From Saprospiraceae bacterium (GTDB taxonomy: Bacteria; Bacteroidota; Bacteroidia; Chitinophagales; Saprospiraceae): a stretch of DNA of 46,506 bases. The position numbers and the translations under genes were made by a program. The notes beneath the pieces were generated by a model. That model saw only the letters and a program-made list of their open reading frames with translations. It was not told the DNA's origin and did no database searches. Below are positions 10,628-19,045 of the stretch, piece after piece; positions within the stretch are counted from its first letter, which is position 1, and the number at the start of each line of letters is the position of its first letter. Location: assembly GCA_016787525.1 (NCBI GenBank), contig JAEUUP010000166.1, positions 1-46,506 of the forward strand. The letters are read 5' to 3'.

Positions 10628-11857
10628 ATGAGCTTTTCGATTCATAACATCCCTTTTGGCATTTTTTCCATAAAAAAACAGAAAAAACGCTTGGCAACCA
10701 TCATCAATAACCAAGTCGTTGACCTGTATGCGGTGGCAGAATTGGGCTATTTCGATGATTTAAAAATCAAAAAATCTGTTTTTAGGCAGGATTTTTTGAA
10801 CGATTTTATCGCATTGGGCAAAGAAAAAACCAATGCTGTCAGAAAGCGTTTGCAAGAGATATTGTCCGATACTCAAAACTTTTCCCCTTTGATGCCTTTA
10901 ACTCCATCACGCTCTGGCGTGACCGTATTTTATGATGCAAAAGCTGTTGACTTGCATCTACCCATCAAAATTGGCGATTATACCGATTTTTATTCCTCAG
11001 AACAACACGCCACCAATGTCGGTATGATGTTCCGTGACCCTGCTAATGCTTTGTTATCCAATTGGAAACACATTCCAGTTGGTTACCATGGACGAGCGAG
11101 TTCGATATTCGTTTCAGGGCAAAATTTTCACCGGCCAAAAGGTCAAATCAACGCGAGTGACTCAACATTGCCGATTTTTTCAGCCACCAAACGATTGGAT
11201 ATTGAATTGGAAATGGCAACCATCATCGGCAAAAATAATGCTATCGGACATGCCATTGATGTCAACGAAGCTGAAGACTCAGTTTTTGGTTTTACTTTAT
11301 TCAACGATTGGTCTGCCCGCGATATTCAGCGTTGGGAATATGTGCCATTAGGCCCTTTTTTGGCAAAAAATTTCTTTTCTTCGATGTCCCCTTGGGTGGT
11401 CACAATAGAAGCTCTTGAACCATTTCGAGTGCCTGCGGAGGTGCAAAATCCTGAGGTTTTACCCTATTTAAAAGAAAAAAATCGTCAAAATTTTGATATA
11501 ACGTTAGAAGTTTTCCTAAAACCCGAACATACTGAGGGGGTCAAAATTTGTCATTCCAATTTCAAAAACATGTATTGGACAGTTGCTCAACAAATTGCAC
11601 ATCATACCGTAAATGGTTGCAATTTGAACATTGGCGATGTCATGGCATCAGGTACGATTTCGGGTAAAGAACACGATAGTTTTGGCTCATTATTGGAGTT
11701 GACTTGGGGTGGCAAAAAACCTATTTCTCTACCCGATGGCTCAACACGCACGTTTTTAGAAGATGGTGACACCATCACCATCAAAGGTTTTGCAGAAAAA
11801 AATGGCATTTGTATTGATTTTGGTGAAGTACAAACGACTGTTTTACCAGCTCATTAA
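10628..11857 (+). CDS. fahA: Fumarylacetoacetase
   Basis: Hydrolyses fumarylacetoacetate to fumarate and acetoacetate, the last step of tyrosine catabolism. 409 residues, the usual length. Signature segments: GDYTDFYSSEQHATNVGMMF (about residues 118-137), LDIELEMATIIGK (metal-binding acidic residues), FNDWSARDIQRWEYVPLGPF (about 229-248) and the SGTISG loop near 343. It follows hmgA by 16 bp. Maleylacetoacetate isomerase, the step between the two enzymes, is not in the window. One dispersed decamer (11530-11541) encodes HTEGV in a surface loop near residue 303. Confidence 0.96.
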   Translation: MSFSIHNIPFGIFSIKKQKKRLATIINNQVVDLYAVAELGYFDDLKIKKSVFRQDFLNDFIALGKEKTNAVRKRLQEILSDTQNFSPLMPLTPSRSGVTVFYDAKAVDLHLPIKIGDYTDFYSSEQHATNVGMMFRDPANALLSNWKHIPVGYHGRASSIFVSGQNFHRPKGQINASDSTLPIFSATKRLDIELEMATIIGKNNAIGHAIDVNEAEDSVFGFTLFNDWSARDIQRWEYVPLGPFLAKNFFSSMSPWVVTIEALEPFRVPAEVQNPEVLPYLKEKNRQNFDITLEVFLKPEHTEGVKICHSNFKNMYWTVAQQIAHHTVNGCNLNIGDVMASGTISGKEHDSFGSLLELTWGGKKPISLPDGSTRTFLEDGDTITIKGFAEKNGICIDFGEVQTTVLPAH

Positions 11858-11911
11858 TCGTTATTTGTGCAATAAGGCAAGCCAATATTCATTTAAACAA
11901 CGAATCATAAA

Positions 11912-12772
11912 ATGGTAACAATCAATCCAAAGGAAGTTTCAATTCCTGTCATGCATAGTTTTTTGCAAGGAGCTGTTGCGCCACGTCCGATTGCCCTTGC
12001 CTCAACGGTGGACAAAGTGGGCAATATAAATTTGAGCCCTTTTAGTTTTTTCAATGTTTTTGGTACAAATCCACCAACTTTGATTTTTTCGCCCAATCGC
12101 CGTGTGCGCGACGGTAGCTCAAAAGATACGCTCGACAATGTGTTAGGACACGATGAAGTGGTTATTTGTATGGTGGATTATGCGATGGTCGAACAAATGT
12201 CGCTTTCAAGTTGTGAATACGACAAAGGGGTGAATGAGTTTAAAAAAGCGGGTTTTACTGAGGGGGTGTCTGTGATGGTGAAACCGCCACGCGTGGCCGA
12301 ATCTAAAGCAGTTTTTGAATGTCGCGTCAAGCAAGTGATTCAGATGGGCGATGCAGGAGGCGCACCAAATTTGGTCATTTGTGAAGTGCTTTTGGCTCAT
12401 TTTTCAGAAGATATTTTAAACGAGAGCGGGGTGATTGACCAAACTAAAACCGATTGGGTGGCCCGTTTGGGAGGCGATTGGTATTGTCGTGCATCGGGTA
12501 ACGCTTTGTTTGAAGTGCCAAAACCGAGTGTCCACAAAGGCATAGGTGTAGATGCGGTTCCTGATTTCATCAAAAATGATAAATCATTTACAGGCAACGA
12601 CTTAGGTCGTTTGGGCAATATAGCAAAACAGCCTTCTGAGTCAGAAATCGCCCATTTTGTACATCTAAATCCTCATGACAATTATAAGGAATTGGGCCAA
12701 ATGCTGCTCAAACAAGGTCGTGTCAAAGAGGCATGGATGTCGCTACTTTATACTGAGATGTGTCAGAAATAA
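11912..12772 (+). CDS. Flavin reductase family protein (FMN-binding split barrel)
   Basis: 286 residues. The N-terminal two thirds form a flavin-reductase-like domain: VAPRPIALASTVDKVGNINL (residues about 25-44), SPFSFFNVFGTNPPTLIFS and the downstream NLVICEVLLAHF. The C-terminal extension (from about 195) is common in Bacteroidota homologues, which often sit beside homogentisate genes. It would supply reduced flavin or bind FMN itself; its exact partner is unknown. It lies 54 bp after fahA on the same strand and is probably in the same operon. A dispersed decamer at 12256-12266 encodes part of FTEGVSV. Confidence 0.85.
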   Translation: MVTINPKEVSIPVMHSFLQGAVAPRPIALASTVDKVGNINLSPFSFFNVFGTNPPTLIFSPNRRVRDGSSKDTLDNVLGHDEVVICMVDYAMVEQMSLSSCEYDKGVNEFKKAGFTEGVSVMVKPPRVAESKAVFECRVKQVIQMGDAGGAPNLVICEVLLAHFSEDILNESGVIDQTKTDWVARLGGDWYCRASGNALFEVPKPSVHKGIGVDAVPDFIKNDKSFTGNDLGRLGNIAKQPSESEIAHFVHLNPHDNYKELGQMLLKQGRVKEAWMSLLYTEMCQK

Positions 12773-12779
12773 ATGCTAA

Positions 12780-12911
12780 CAAGATGGCTTATATGCTTTT
12801 CTGAAAGGTTTTGAAGATGGATTGATCACCAGAGAACAGGGTGAGTCTTATTGGGAAAATGCTGCCTGCTCTAACCCAAAAATAAGATTGGACTACTACG
12901 GTTTTCAATAA
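12780..12911 (+). pseudogene. C-terminal gene remnant without a start codon
   Basis: Directly after the flavin reductase, one frame reads 43 codons: LYAFLKGFEDGLITREQG, ESYWENAACSNP, then IRLDYYGFQ and TAA. The composition looks protein-coding, yet the frame is preceded by TAA (12777-12779) and has no ATG of its own. I do not recognise the family. It is best read as the 3' end of a lost gene, followed by the terminator at 12917-12959. Confidence 0.5.
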
Positions 12912-12916
12912 TACAT

Positions 12917-12959
12917 AAAAAAGAGGCTGTATCGAAAAGTATTGATACAACCTCTTTTT
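12917..12959 (+). terminator. Intrinsic terminator after the hmgA operon
   Basis: Inverted repeat AAGAGGCTGTATC / GATACAACCTCTT with a 10-nt loop, flanked by an A-run on the left and TTTTT on the right. It can act in both directions; it closes the rightward hmgA-fahA operon. Confidence 0.8.
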
Positions 12960-12969
12960 ATATAAACTC

Positions 12970-13170
12970 CTGATGTTACGCACGGTACAGTTTACGCACT
13001 GTTTTTTGCTGCGCAAAAAAAGCGTACTAAAAAGAATCTATCAGACCGAAGTTCATTTTTCAATCGCAAGCGATTGAAAAATGAACTTCGGTCTAAAAAA
13101 AATAATTTCTTAGCACGTCTTTTTTGCGTAGCAAAAAACAGTGCGTAAACTGTACCGTGCGTAACATCAG
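12970..13170. repeat. Composite palindromic intergenic element, copy B (nested 201-bp palindrome)
   Basis: The core 12997-13143 shares its ends with copies A and C (CACTGTTTTTTGCTGCGC, GCGTAC, then GCACGTCTTTTTTGC and GCAAAAAACAGTG). Its centre is a perfect hairpin with 25-bp arms (13043-13067 and 13070-13094). Outside the core, the flanks 12970-12996 and 13144-13170 are also inverted copies of each other (GTTACGCACGGTACAG and its complement). The whole block is thus nearly one palindrome between two convergent operons (flavin reductase and phaC), suited to bidirectional termination. Confidence 0.8.
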
Positions 13171-13194
13171 TAAACTCTTCACAATGAATCATTT

Positions 13195-14247
13195 TTAATC
13201 TCTATCTGCCAGCCACTTAGCTACTTTAGGTGTTAAAGAGCTTTGAGAACGTGCGCCTACGAATACACCAATATGACCGCCTGGGAATTCGAGTAGCTCT
13301 TTATCTGTCGAGCCAATCAAATCATTGATAGGTTTTGTTGTTGCTGGTGGCACAATATGGTCATCTTTAGCAAAAATGGTTAGTTTAGGCATTTTGACAT
13401 TTTTCAAATTTACTTTTTTGCCGCCCAACTCAAATTCGCCTTTTTTAAGTTTGTTGTGCAAATACATGTCTTTGATGAATTTTTTGTATGCCTCACCTGC
13501 TTGCGAAGGCGAATCGGCAACCCAACGCTCCATGCGTAAGAAATTCATCAAAGTGTCTTTATTTTTCATCGTTTCGGGTAGAGCCATGTATTTACGCGTC
13601 TTGTTCATGGGTTTCAAAAGATCGAAACCTGTGTTTAAGAAGTCGCCTGGAACGATGCCACCGAAACCATCCACAATCGCATCCACATCCATGTCTTTTG
13701 CCCAACGGAAAAGCAACCCCTCAGTATTGTCGAAGTCCACAGGCGTGACGAGCGTGATGAGGTTTTTGATTTTGTTAGGATACAAAGACGAATAAATCAA
13801 ACTAAAAGTGCCACCTTGACAAACACCTAAAAGATTGATATTCGGTACATTATGACGTTTGCGCAAAAAGTCAACACAATCGTTGATATTGCCGAGGATG
13901 TAGTCTTCCATCGTTTTGTAGCGGTCAAGGCGCGTCGCATAGCCCCAATCAATGATGTAAACGTCAACTCCTTCACTCACGAGTTTGCGGATAAAACTGC
14001 GGTTGGGTTGTAAGTCCATCATTTCCCAACGATTGACTAAAGCATAAGATATAAGTAGTGGTGTTTTGACTGTTGCAGGCGTTTCACGTGTGAAATGGTA
14101 CAATTTCACTTTGCCATCTTCCCAAACAGTTTCGCGCGGAGCTGTTGCTATGTCCACCATCTCGACCTCCGAAAGGTTGCGCATGGCATCTGATACGGTG
14201 TTGACTTGCTCGACAACTTGGTCTGCGACTTTATTATATTGGCTCAT
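13195..14247 (-). CDS. phaC: Class III poly(3-hydroxyalkanoate) synthase subunit PhaC
   Basis: Polymerises hydroxyacyl-CoA into storage polyester at the granule surface. 350 residues, the length of class III PhaC rather than the longer class I/II enzymes. The alpha/beta-hydrolase fold carries the lipase-like box GVCQGG (nucleophilic Cys near residue 142), an Asp in AKDDHIVPP (about 297) and the His in FPGGHIGVF (about 325). DWGYATRLDRYKTMEDYI is the conserved segment near residue 100. It is the last gene of a leftward operon phasin-phaE-phaC, 213 bp after phaE. The nested palindrome at 12970-13170 lies just beyond its stop. One decamer (13716-13726) encodes NTEG. Confidence 0.93.
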   Translation of the reverse strand: MSQYNKVADQVVEQVNTVSDAMRNLSEVEMVDIATAPRETVWEDGKVKLYHFTRETPATVKTPLLISYALVNRWEMMDLQPNRSFIRKLVSEGVDVYIIDWGYATRLDRYKTMEDYILGNINDCVDFLRKRHNVPNINLLGVCQGGTFSLIYSSLYPNKIKNLITLVTPVDFDNTEGLLFRWAKDMDVDAIVDGFGGIVPGDFLNTGFDLLKPMNKTRKYMALPETMKNKDTLMNFLRMERWVADSPSQAGEAYKKFIKDMYLHNKLKKGEFELGGKKVNLKNVKMPKLTIFAKDDHIVPPATTKPINDLIGSTDKELLEFPGGHIGVFVGARSQSSLTPKVAKWLADRD

Positions 14248-14460
14248 CTTAAATGTCTAATTATCAATTTTTTAAAATTGGTTTAAAAAAATCAGAAGGC
14301 ATACCGTTTTTCGATTTCTTTTCTCTTAAACCTGCTCTGTTGCGAACAGGATTGGTTGGCAAAAACATCGTAAAATCGAATGGGTTGCCTTCTGATAAAA
14401 CAACATTAAAAACTTAAAGCTCATATTACGAAAATATAAACATCTTTTTACTGAGGGGTA

Positions 14461-16074
14461 TCAGTTGGTTACTTTACCACCTTTGAGTTCTTCTTGCCAT
14501 TTTTGCAATTTATCCCACTCGCCTTTAGCTGCCAATAGCGCTTGCTCAGCCCAAGTTTGAGGATCATGTTTGCGGAAACGTGGGCCAGCTGTTTCGAGGA
14601 GACCTTTCACAAAATCCACATTTGCTTTTGCCAATTCTGTGAAGGTTTTGATGCCATTGTCTTGCAAAATAGTCTCGATTTTGGGTCCAATCCCTTCGAT
14701 ACGTTTCAAGTCGTCTTGCGTATCTTCTGTTGCCGCACTTACTGAGGGGGTCGTTTCTGGCATTACAACAGCGTTAGATGCGCTTTCAGCGATGGGAGTC
14801 CCTTCTTCCAAATTGGAAACTCGTTCTTCTAATGCCCGCAATTTGCGGCGCAAAGTAGCATTTTCAAGAGCAATGTCATCAGCTGCTGATTTCATCATAA
14901 AAGGCAAATCACTGAACATCAACTCTATCAATTCGTCGTATTTTGACTTGACCGCGATACCTGCTTTCGCCACTTCATTTTGTAAAATCGAATATTCGCC
15001 CGATTCCAAAACGACCATGATAGCATTTTCTAATTCATTCACATAAGCTGAGTAGAATGCTTTATAGTCAGGTAAATCTTGTGTTTGAGCATATTTTTCA
15101 GCATATTTTTTCAATATTGTTGGCAAAGCAACTGTACCTGCTTGATAAACTTTCGTTTGCATATCTGCACTTTTGACTACATAAGCCACATAAGCAAACT
15201 GAATATCTTTCAACAAACGTATGATTTTTACCTCTTTACCTTCACCCATAATATTGAACATCGGTGCAATCTCGTGTTGCAACTGAGTATTCATATCGAG
15301 AACACCTTTAAACAATGGACTGAGGTCGTTGCCTGCAGCTTGTTCCATCATTTTTTTCCAACTATCGTTCACCGAAGCGGCAGATGGTGCGAATTTGCTC
15401 GCATTGGCAATCATCTGCTCGAAATACTTGTTCGCATTGTCCAACACCTCGCTTGGGTTGCCCACATTCGTGAAACCCATGAATTTATTGACAAAATCTT
15501 TGTATGCATCGGGTGAAAAATATTTTTCAACGATTTCTTTTTGTGTCACACCGTATTGAATCAATTTGGTGAATGACTCCCAATATTTGTACAAGTCAGA
15601 ATAGGACGCTGAAAAGTCTTTGTAGTAGCCTTGCATCTGTGGCGGCATTTTGCTCAATACATTGTCGCGCAACCAATCAGATGATTTTTTAAGCCAACCA
15701 TTTAAATCATTTGCACTATTACCCAAATTTTTCATAGGGTTAGCAAAGTCCCATTCAGGCATTTTAAAACCTTGATTTTCAGTGTTTTCTTTGAGCAGCT
15801 TGAGCCAACGTTCCGTAAACTCTGTCTGTACGTCAATCCAATTTTTAAAACGTCCGGGTGATTTCTCAAAAACCTCTTTTGGATCGCCGACTTTGGTCAT
15901 TTCCTCAAAAAAAGATTTTTGAAACTCATAATATTCTTTAAGCAAATCGGCGGGTGTATCGGCGGCTTTACGACCGTTTTGCCCGAATGAACTCATTGTT
16001 TTTTTTGAAAAATCTGTCCAATAGTCGAATGCTTTTTTTTGACTGTCAAATATGGAATCGAATGGATTGCTCAT
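14461..16074 (-). CDS. phaE: Class III PHA synthase subunit PhaE with C-terminal helix-hairpin-helix
   Basis: Partner subunit that activates PhaC. 537 residues, longer than the typical PhaE (roughly 350-400). The N-terminus (FDSIFDSQKKAFDYWTDFSK) and the helical body resemble PhaE. A coiled-coil ENATLRRKLRALEERVSNLE occurs near residue 405. After it a linker rich in T/S/P leads to DLKRIEGIGPKIETILQDNG (about 455), a helix-hairpin-helix domain of the kind found in DNA-binding or scaffold proteins. This C-terminal fusion is the unusual part. Two decamers lie here: 14740-14750 in the linker and 14449-14458 just after the stop. Upstream is the phasin gene. Confidence 0.8.
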   Translation of the reverse strand: MSNPFDSIFDSQKKAFDYWTDFSKKTMSSFGQNGRKAADTPADLLKEYYEFQKSFFEEMTKVGDPKEVFEKSPGRFKNWIDVQTEFTERWLKLLKENTENQGFKMPEWDFANPMKNLGNSANDLNGWLKKSSDWLRDNVLSKMPPQMQGYYKDFSASYSDLYKYWESFTKLIQYGVTQKEIVEKYFSPDAYKDFVNKFMGFTNVGNPSEVLDNANKYFEQMIANASKFAPSAASVNDSWKKMMEQAAGNDLSPLFKGVLDMNTQLQHEIAPMFNIMGEGKEVKIIRLLKDIQFAYVAYVVKSADMQTKVYQAGTVALPTILKKYAEKYAQTQDLPDYKAFYSAYVNELENAIMVVLESGEYSILQNEVAKAGIAVKSKYDELIELMFSDLPFMMKSAADDIALENATLRRKLRALEERVSNLEEGTPIAESASNAVVMPETTPSVSAATEDTQDDLKRIEGIGPKIETILQDNGIKTFTELAKANVDFVKGLLETAGPRFRKHDPQTWAEQALLAAKGEWDKLQKWQEELKGGKVTN

Positions 16075-16118
16075 TGAATCACTGATTTTATTTTAGTTAG
16101 TTAATTTTTGGATTGCCT

Positions 16119-16176
16119 ATTGTTGATTGATTATTGTTTAATCTGTATTAGTGAATCAACAATCAATCAACAACAA
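16119..16176 (-). terminator. Intercistronic hairpin between phasin and phaE
   Basis: TTGTTGATTGATTATTGTT (left) faces an inverted copy containing AACAATCAATCAACAACAAG (right), with a short loop. It lies right after the phasin stop codon (leftward reading) and before the phaE start. A partial terminator or RNA-stabilising hairpin here would let phasin be made in excess over the synthase; this role is inferred. Confidence 0.5.
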
Positions 16177-16191
16177 GCAATAATTAATACC

Positions 16192-16617
16192 TTATGCCCA
16201 ATATTCTTTCACAAGTTTCATGTTAGCAGCTGATGTTTCAGACATAGCTTCGTAGCTATTTTTGTAAAGGTCTGTCACTTTCAAAGCTGTGTCTTGAGCT
16301 GCTTTTGCAGAATTTGAGAACATGTTTTTGTAAAAATCAGCTGTTTTGTTGAAATACTCTGTCTGAAGAGCAATAGCTTTTGAATAGTTTGCAGGCAATT
16401 TTTCCCACAGTTTCTCAGCAGACTCAGGTTTCATCATCGCTTCAAACAATTCCTTGTTTTTAGCTGTATATTCATTAAAAATGGCTTTACCTTCAGCAAC
16501 AGCCGTCTCATCAACGACTGCAAATTTTGTTGCTTCTTTTGCAAAACCTGTTAACTTCTCAACCAACTGAGTTTGGTTGTCAATGATTTGATTTAATTGA
16601 TTTTTAGTCGCACTCAT
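16192..16617 (-). CDS. Phasin family protein
   Basis: 141 residues, almost wholly helical, with the phasin-like pattern of amphipathic helices (LVEKLTGFAKEATKFAV, YFNKTADFYKNMFSNSAKAA, ALKVTDLYKNSYEAM). Phasins coat PHA granules and control their number and size. It is the first gene of the leftward operon with phaE and phaC, which supports the call. Upstream there is a decamer copy in the leader (16674-16685). The gene ends 118 bp before phaE with a hairpin in between. Confidence 0.82.
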   Translation of the reverse strand: MSATKNQLNQIIDNQTQLVEKLTGFAKEATKFAVVDETAVAEGKAIFNEYTAKNKELFEAMMKPESAEKLWEKLPANYSKAIALQTEYFNKTADFYKNMFSNSAKAAQDTALKVTDLYKNSYEAMSETSAANMKLVKEYWA

Positions 16618-16868
16618 TTCCTGAAAATTTATAATTTGAAAAAATTTATTTTCTTTATTGATGACACAAAGTTACCCCCTCAGTATTTTTTCAACAATAG
16701 GGTGTTTTAGATGTCTTTGCCTTGACTCAATTGACTTATTTTCAGTTAATTTGTTCTAAATAATTATAAATCAATTTTTTACAATTAAAAACTCAGTTAT
16801 TGACTACAATTGTTTTTTCTGTTATTATTTTATTACTGAGGGGTATTTTTTCTATTTTGTTCATCATA

Positions 16869-18155
16869 TTAGAAGCGATAGTGTAATCTGAATGTGAATA
16901 TGTTGTCTTTCAAATCTCCTGTTAAACCTGATAATTGTGTTGCTTCGTTCTTAACGACATCGTACCACAATACGGCTCTCAGGTTCTCGGTGACATAACA
17001 AATATACCCAAAACCCAATGTGCGATAGCGCATGTCTGCCGCCGATAGTTTTGTACCACTTTTGATAGCTGAACCTGTCAAAGCCTTATTCGCATCATAC
17101 CAATCGTATTTTATACCGATTTGGTGTTTTTTAGCAAAGCTTTGCAGGGCACAAAAGTATGCACCATCGAAAGGACGTACATAAAGCGGGTCGGTTGGTA
17201 AAGTTGCAGGTGTTTCAGAAGTTGTTGCTGTTGCTGATTGTGTGCCTACGATGTATTCCGCCCTCAATTCAGTTGTACCAATTCCAGATTTTATCTTCAA
17301 CTGAGCATCCGCGCCAAAATATTGTCTGGGTGCTTTGCTGCCAATATGAGTACTGTCGGTTGTGGCTGTAAAGTCTGAGCCACCTTTCATAGTGTACATC
17401 GTTTTGTTGTTTTGACGAATACCACCATACAAAACCGATGCTCCGAGGTTTAAACTGATGTTTTTACTGAGGGGGTAATTTTTCAGTTGAATACGACCGA
17501 TGATGTCTTTATAATTGTCGTAGTCTGTTGTCGCTATCAAACCTTGCCCATTGAATGCGCCCAAACTAACTTCTAGTCGGTGCAAAGGATGTTCTTTCTT
17601 TTGTGGCGCAAAGACTAACATTGCACCCAAATCTCGTTCTGTTTTCATTAAAATTTGAGACATTCGACCACGTTCTGGAGCTTCTCTATCGCTCGATGAA
17701 TAGTTGATTTCAAAACCGAAAGGGCGTGCAAATAAACCTGTGACTAAAGAAAAACAATCGTATTTGTTTTCAAAGAAACGACCCCAGAAGTCGCGCGCAA
17801 CCACACCTCGTTCTGTGCCATCATATTGAAACACGAATTGCATTTGAGGTGTTTTATGTTGTGAAAAAGTGGCATAATCAATCTTAATACGTGCTCGACG
17901 CAGCATAAAACGGCTGTCAACGCCTACGGGGAAGTCACCACCATTGAACGATTTTGCGCCTTCGGTTTGTATGACCTGATATTGCGGTTGTAAATAACCA
18001 CTCAAACGCAAATGACCGTACCTTTTGAGAATGCCTAACATTTCTTGACCCGACGATTTTGTCGTGTCAATAATATCCATTAGAAATTGAGCTTTTAAAC
18101 TGATAGAAAGGAACACAAGGACTGCTACGGCGAGTAGATGCTTAAAGGAATACAT
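16869..18155 (-). CDS. Outer-membrane porin, OprP/OprO (phosphate-selective porin) family
   Basis: About 428 residues. I chose the ATG at 18155, which opens a signal peptide (MYSFKHLLAVAVLVFLSISL, then KAQ); a more distal frame start would add a non-signal stretch. The first mature segment, YGHLRLSGYLQPQYQ, is the typical opening strand of this family, and MLRRARIKIDYATFS follows. The protein ends in a phenylalanine (TFRLHYRF), the usual outer-membrane beta-barrel signature. It lies near the PHA operon on the same strand but 250 bp away with a decamer (16834-16844) between, so it is probably separate. The true substrate cannot be read from sequence. Confidence 0.85.
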   Translation of the reverse strand: MYSFKHLLAVAVLVFLSISLKAQFLMDIIDTTKSSGQEMLGILKRYGHLRLSGYLQPQYQVIQTEGAKSFNGGDFPVGVDSRFMLRRARIKIDYATFSQHKTPQMQFVFQYDGTERGVVARDFWGRFFENKYDCFSLVTGLFARPFGFEINYSSSDREAPERGRMSQILMKTERDLGAMLVFAPQKKEHPLHRLEVSLGAFNGQGLIATTDYDNYKDIIGRIQLKNYPLSKNISLNLGASVLYGGIRQNNKTMYTMKGGSDFTATTDSTHIGSKAPRQYFGADAQLKIKSGIGTTELRAEYIVGTQSATATTSETPATLPTDPLYVRPFDGAYFCALQSFAKKHQIGIKYDWYDANKALTGSAIKSGTKLSAADMRYRTLGFGYICYVTENLRAVLWYDVVKNEATQLSGLTGDLKDNIFTFRLHYRF

Positions 18156-18319
18156 TTTTGAATAATTTTTTGAATCAATAAATTCCCTTCGATACTGAGG
18201 GAGCATAATTTTTGAGCAAAATTATTAATAATGCACCTAACTATTCTTTATGTCAATATTAAGTTTATGTTTATTTATAGGTGAGGGTGGGCATAATTAT
18301 TCAAGTCTTTGCAGATATT

Positions 18320-18484
18320 CACTGTTTCGTGCTATGCACGAAAGGCGTACAAAATAAATTTTTTTATGGATTGAAGCTAAAAATTGAGGCTTTTGCCTCA
18401 ATTTTTAGCTTCAATCCGAAAAAAATATTCTCAAAGCACGCTTTTTGCTTGTCCAAGAGACTCCTTCGGAGCAAAAAAACAGTC
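18320..18484. repeat. Composite palindromic intergenic element, copy C
   Basis: Same ends as copies A and B: CACTGTTTCGTGCTATGC, GGCGTACAAAA, then AAAGCACGCTTTTTGC and GCAAAAAAACAGT. The centre is a different perfect hairpin with 23-bp arms (18368-18390 and 18395-18417) and loop TTTT. A small extra hairpin (CTCCTTCGGAG) sits in the right half. It lies downstream of the leftward hxlR gene and could serve as its terminator. Confidence 0.75.
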
Positions 18485-18515
18485 CGTAATGGTGTCGTTT
18501 ATTAAAACCGTATTA

Positions 18516-18929
18516 CTAAGAATGATTTTTTAAATCTTCTGACATTGATTTTATAAAGCCGTCTTTATCCTTTTTGACTTCTTCTAACATCCCTTTTCTC
18601 TCCTCTGGAATTGTAAAATATTTTTCTGCCCACAAATTTATTTCTATCATAATTGGTAGCAAATCAATCCCTTTTTGGGTCAATTTATACAACACTTTTG
18701 CTTTGCTATCGGGGTGGTCAAGTTTTACAATCAGTTGATTCTCCTCCAAAGCCTGCAATCGAGAGGCTAAAATATTGGTTGCTATTTTCTCATCAGATTT
18801 TAAAAAATCACCATAAGTACACTCTTTGGCAAACATGAGGTCTCTGATAATCAACAGTGACCACTTATCTCCCCACACATCAAGTGAGCAACTTATAGGG
18901 CATTCTGACCTTTGCTTTAAATTCTTCAT
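18516..18929 (-). CDS. HxlR family transcriptional regulator
   Basis: About 137 residues from the ATG at 18929 (MKNLKQRSECPISCSLDVWG); a longer frame upstream would read through the operators and is rejected. The HxlR winged helix is clear: CPISCSLDVWGDKWSLLIIRD (residues 9-29), FLKSDEKIATNILASRLQALEENQLI (recognition helix) and the wing KVLYKLTQKG. HxlR regulators often sense aldehydes, quinones or oxidants through cysteines; C9 and C13 are candidates. Divergent from an SDR and a quinone-oxidoreductase-like gene, with two palindromes between, which is the standard arrangement for control of those genes. Confidence 0.92.
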   Translation of the reverse strand: MKNLKQRSECPISCSLDVWGDKWSLLIIRDLMFAKECTYGDFLKSDEKIATNILASRLQALEENQLIVKLDHPDSKAKVLYKLTQKGIDLLPIMIEINLWAEKYFTIPEERKGMLEEVKKDKDGFIKSMSEDLKNHS

Positions 18930-18959
18930 AAAAATTAAGTTAAAAATATTTTTAATATT

Positions 18960-19010
18960 ACTTGCAAATTGCAAGTGAATGTTATTACATTTGCACTTGC
19001 AATTTGCAAG
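18960..19010 (+). promoter_or_regulatory. Divergent promoter with two HxlR-type operators
   Basis: Two near-identical palindromes, ACTTGCAAATTGCAAGT (18960-18976) and ACTTGCAATTTGCAAG (18995-19010), bracket the rightward -7 box TACATTTG (18986-18993). Their centres are about 35 bp apart. They lie between hxlR and the oxidoreductase pair, so the regulator probably controls both directions. Confidence 0.78.
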
Positions 19011-19045
19011 CAAAATTATTGGGTTAATTTTTAAAAAACAAGAAA

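Noticed and set aside
12751-12764. TACTGAGATGTGTC at the end of the flavin reductase, and similar near-misses at 18193, 27284, 32680 and 34543
   Set aside because: They break the G-run or end of the decamer and were not counted; they could be decayed or nascent copies.
14291-14397. TCAGAAGGCA / TGCCTTCTGA inverted pair between phaE and phaC
   Set aside because: Arms are short and about 90 bp apart, with only partial continuation; not enough to call a structured element.
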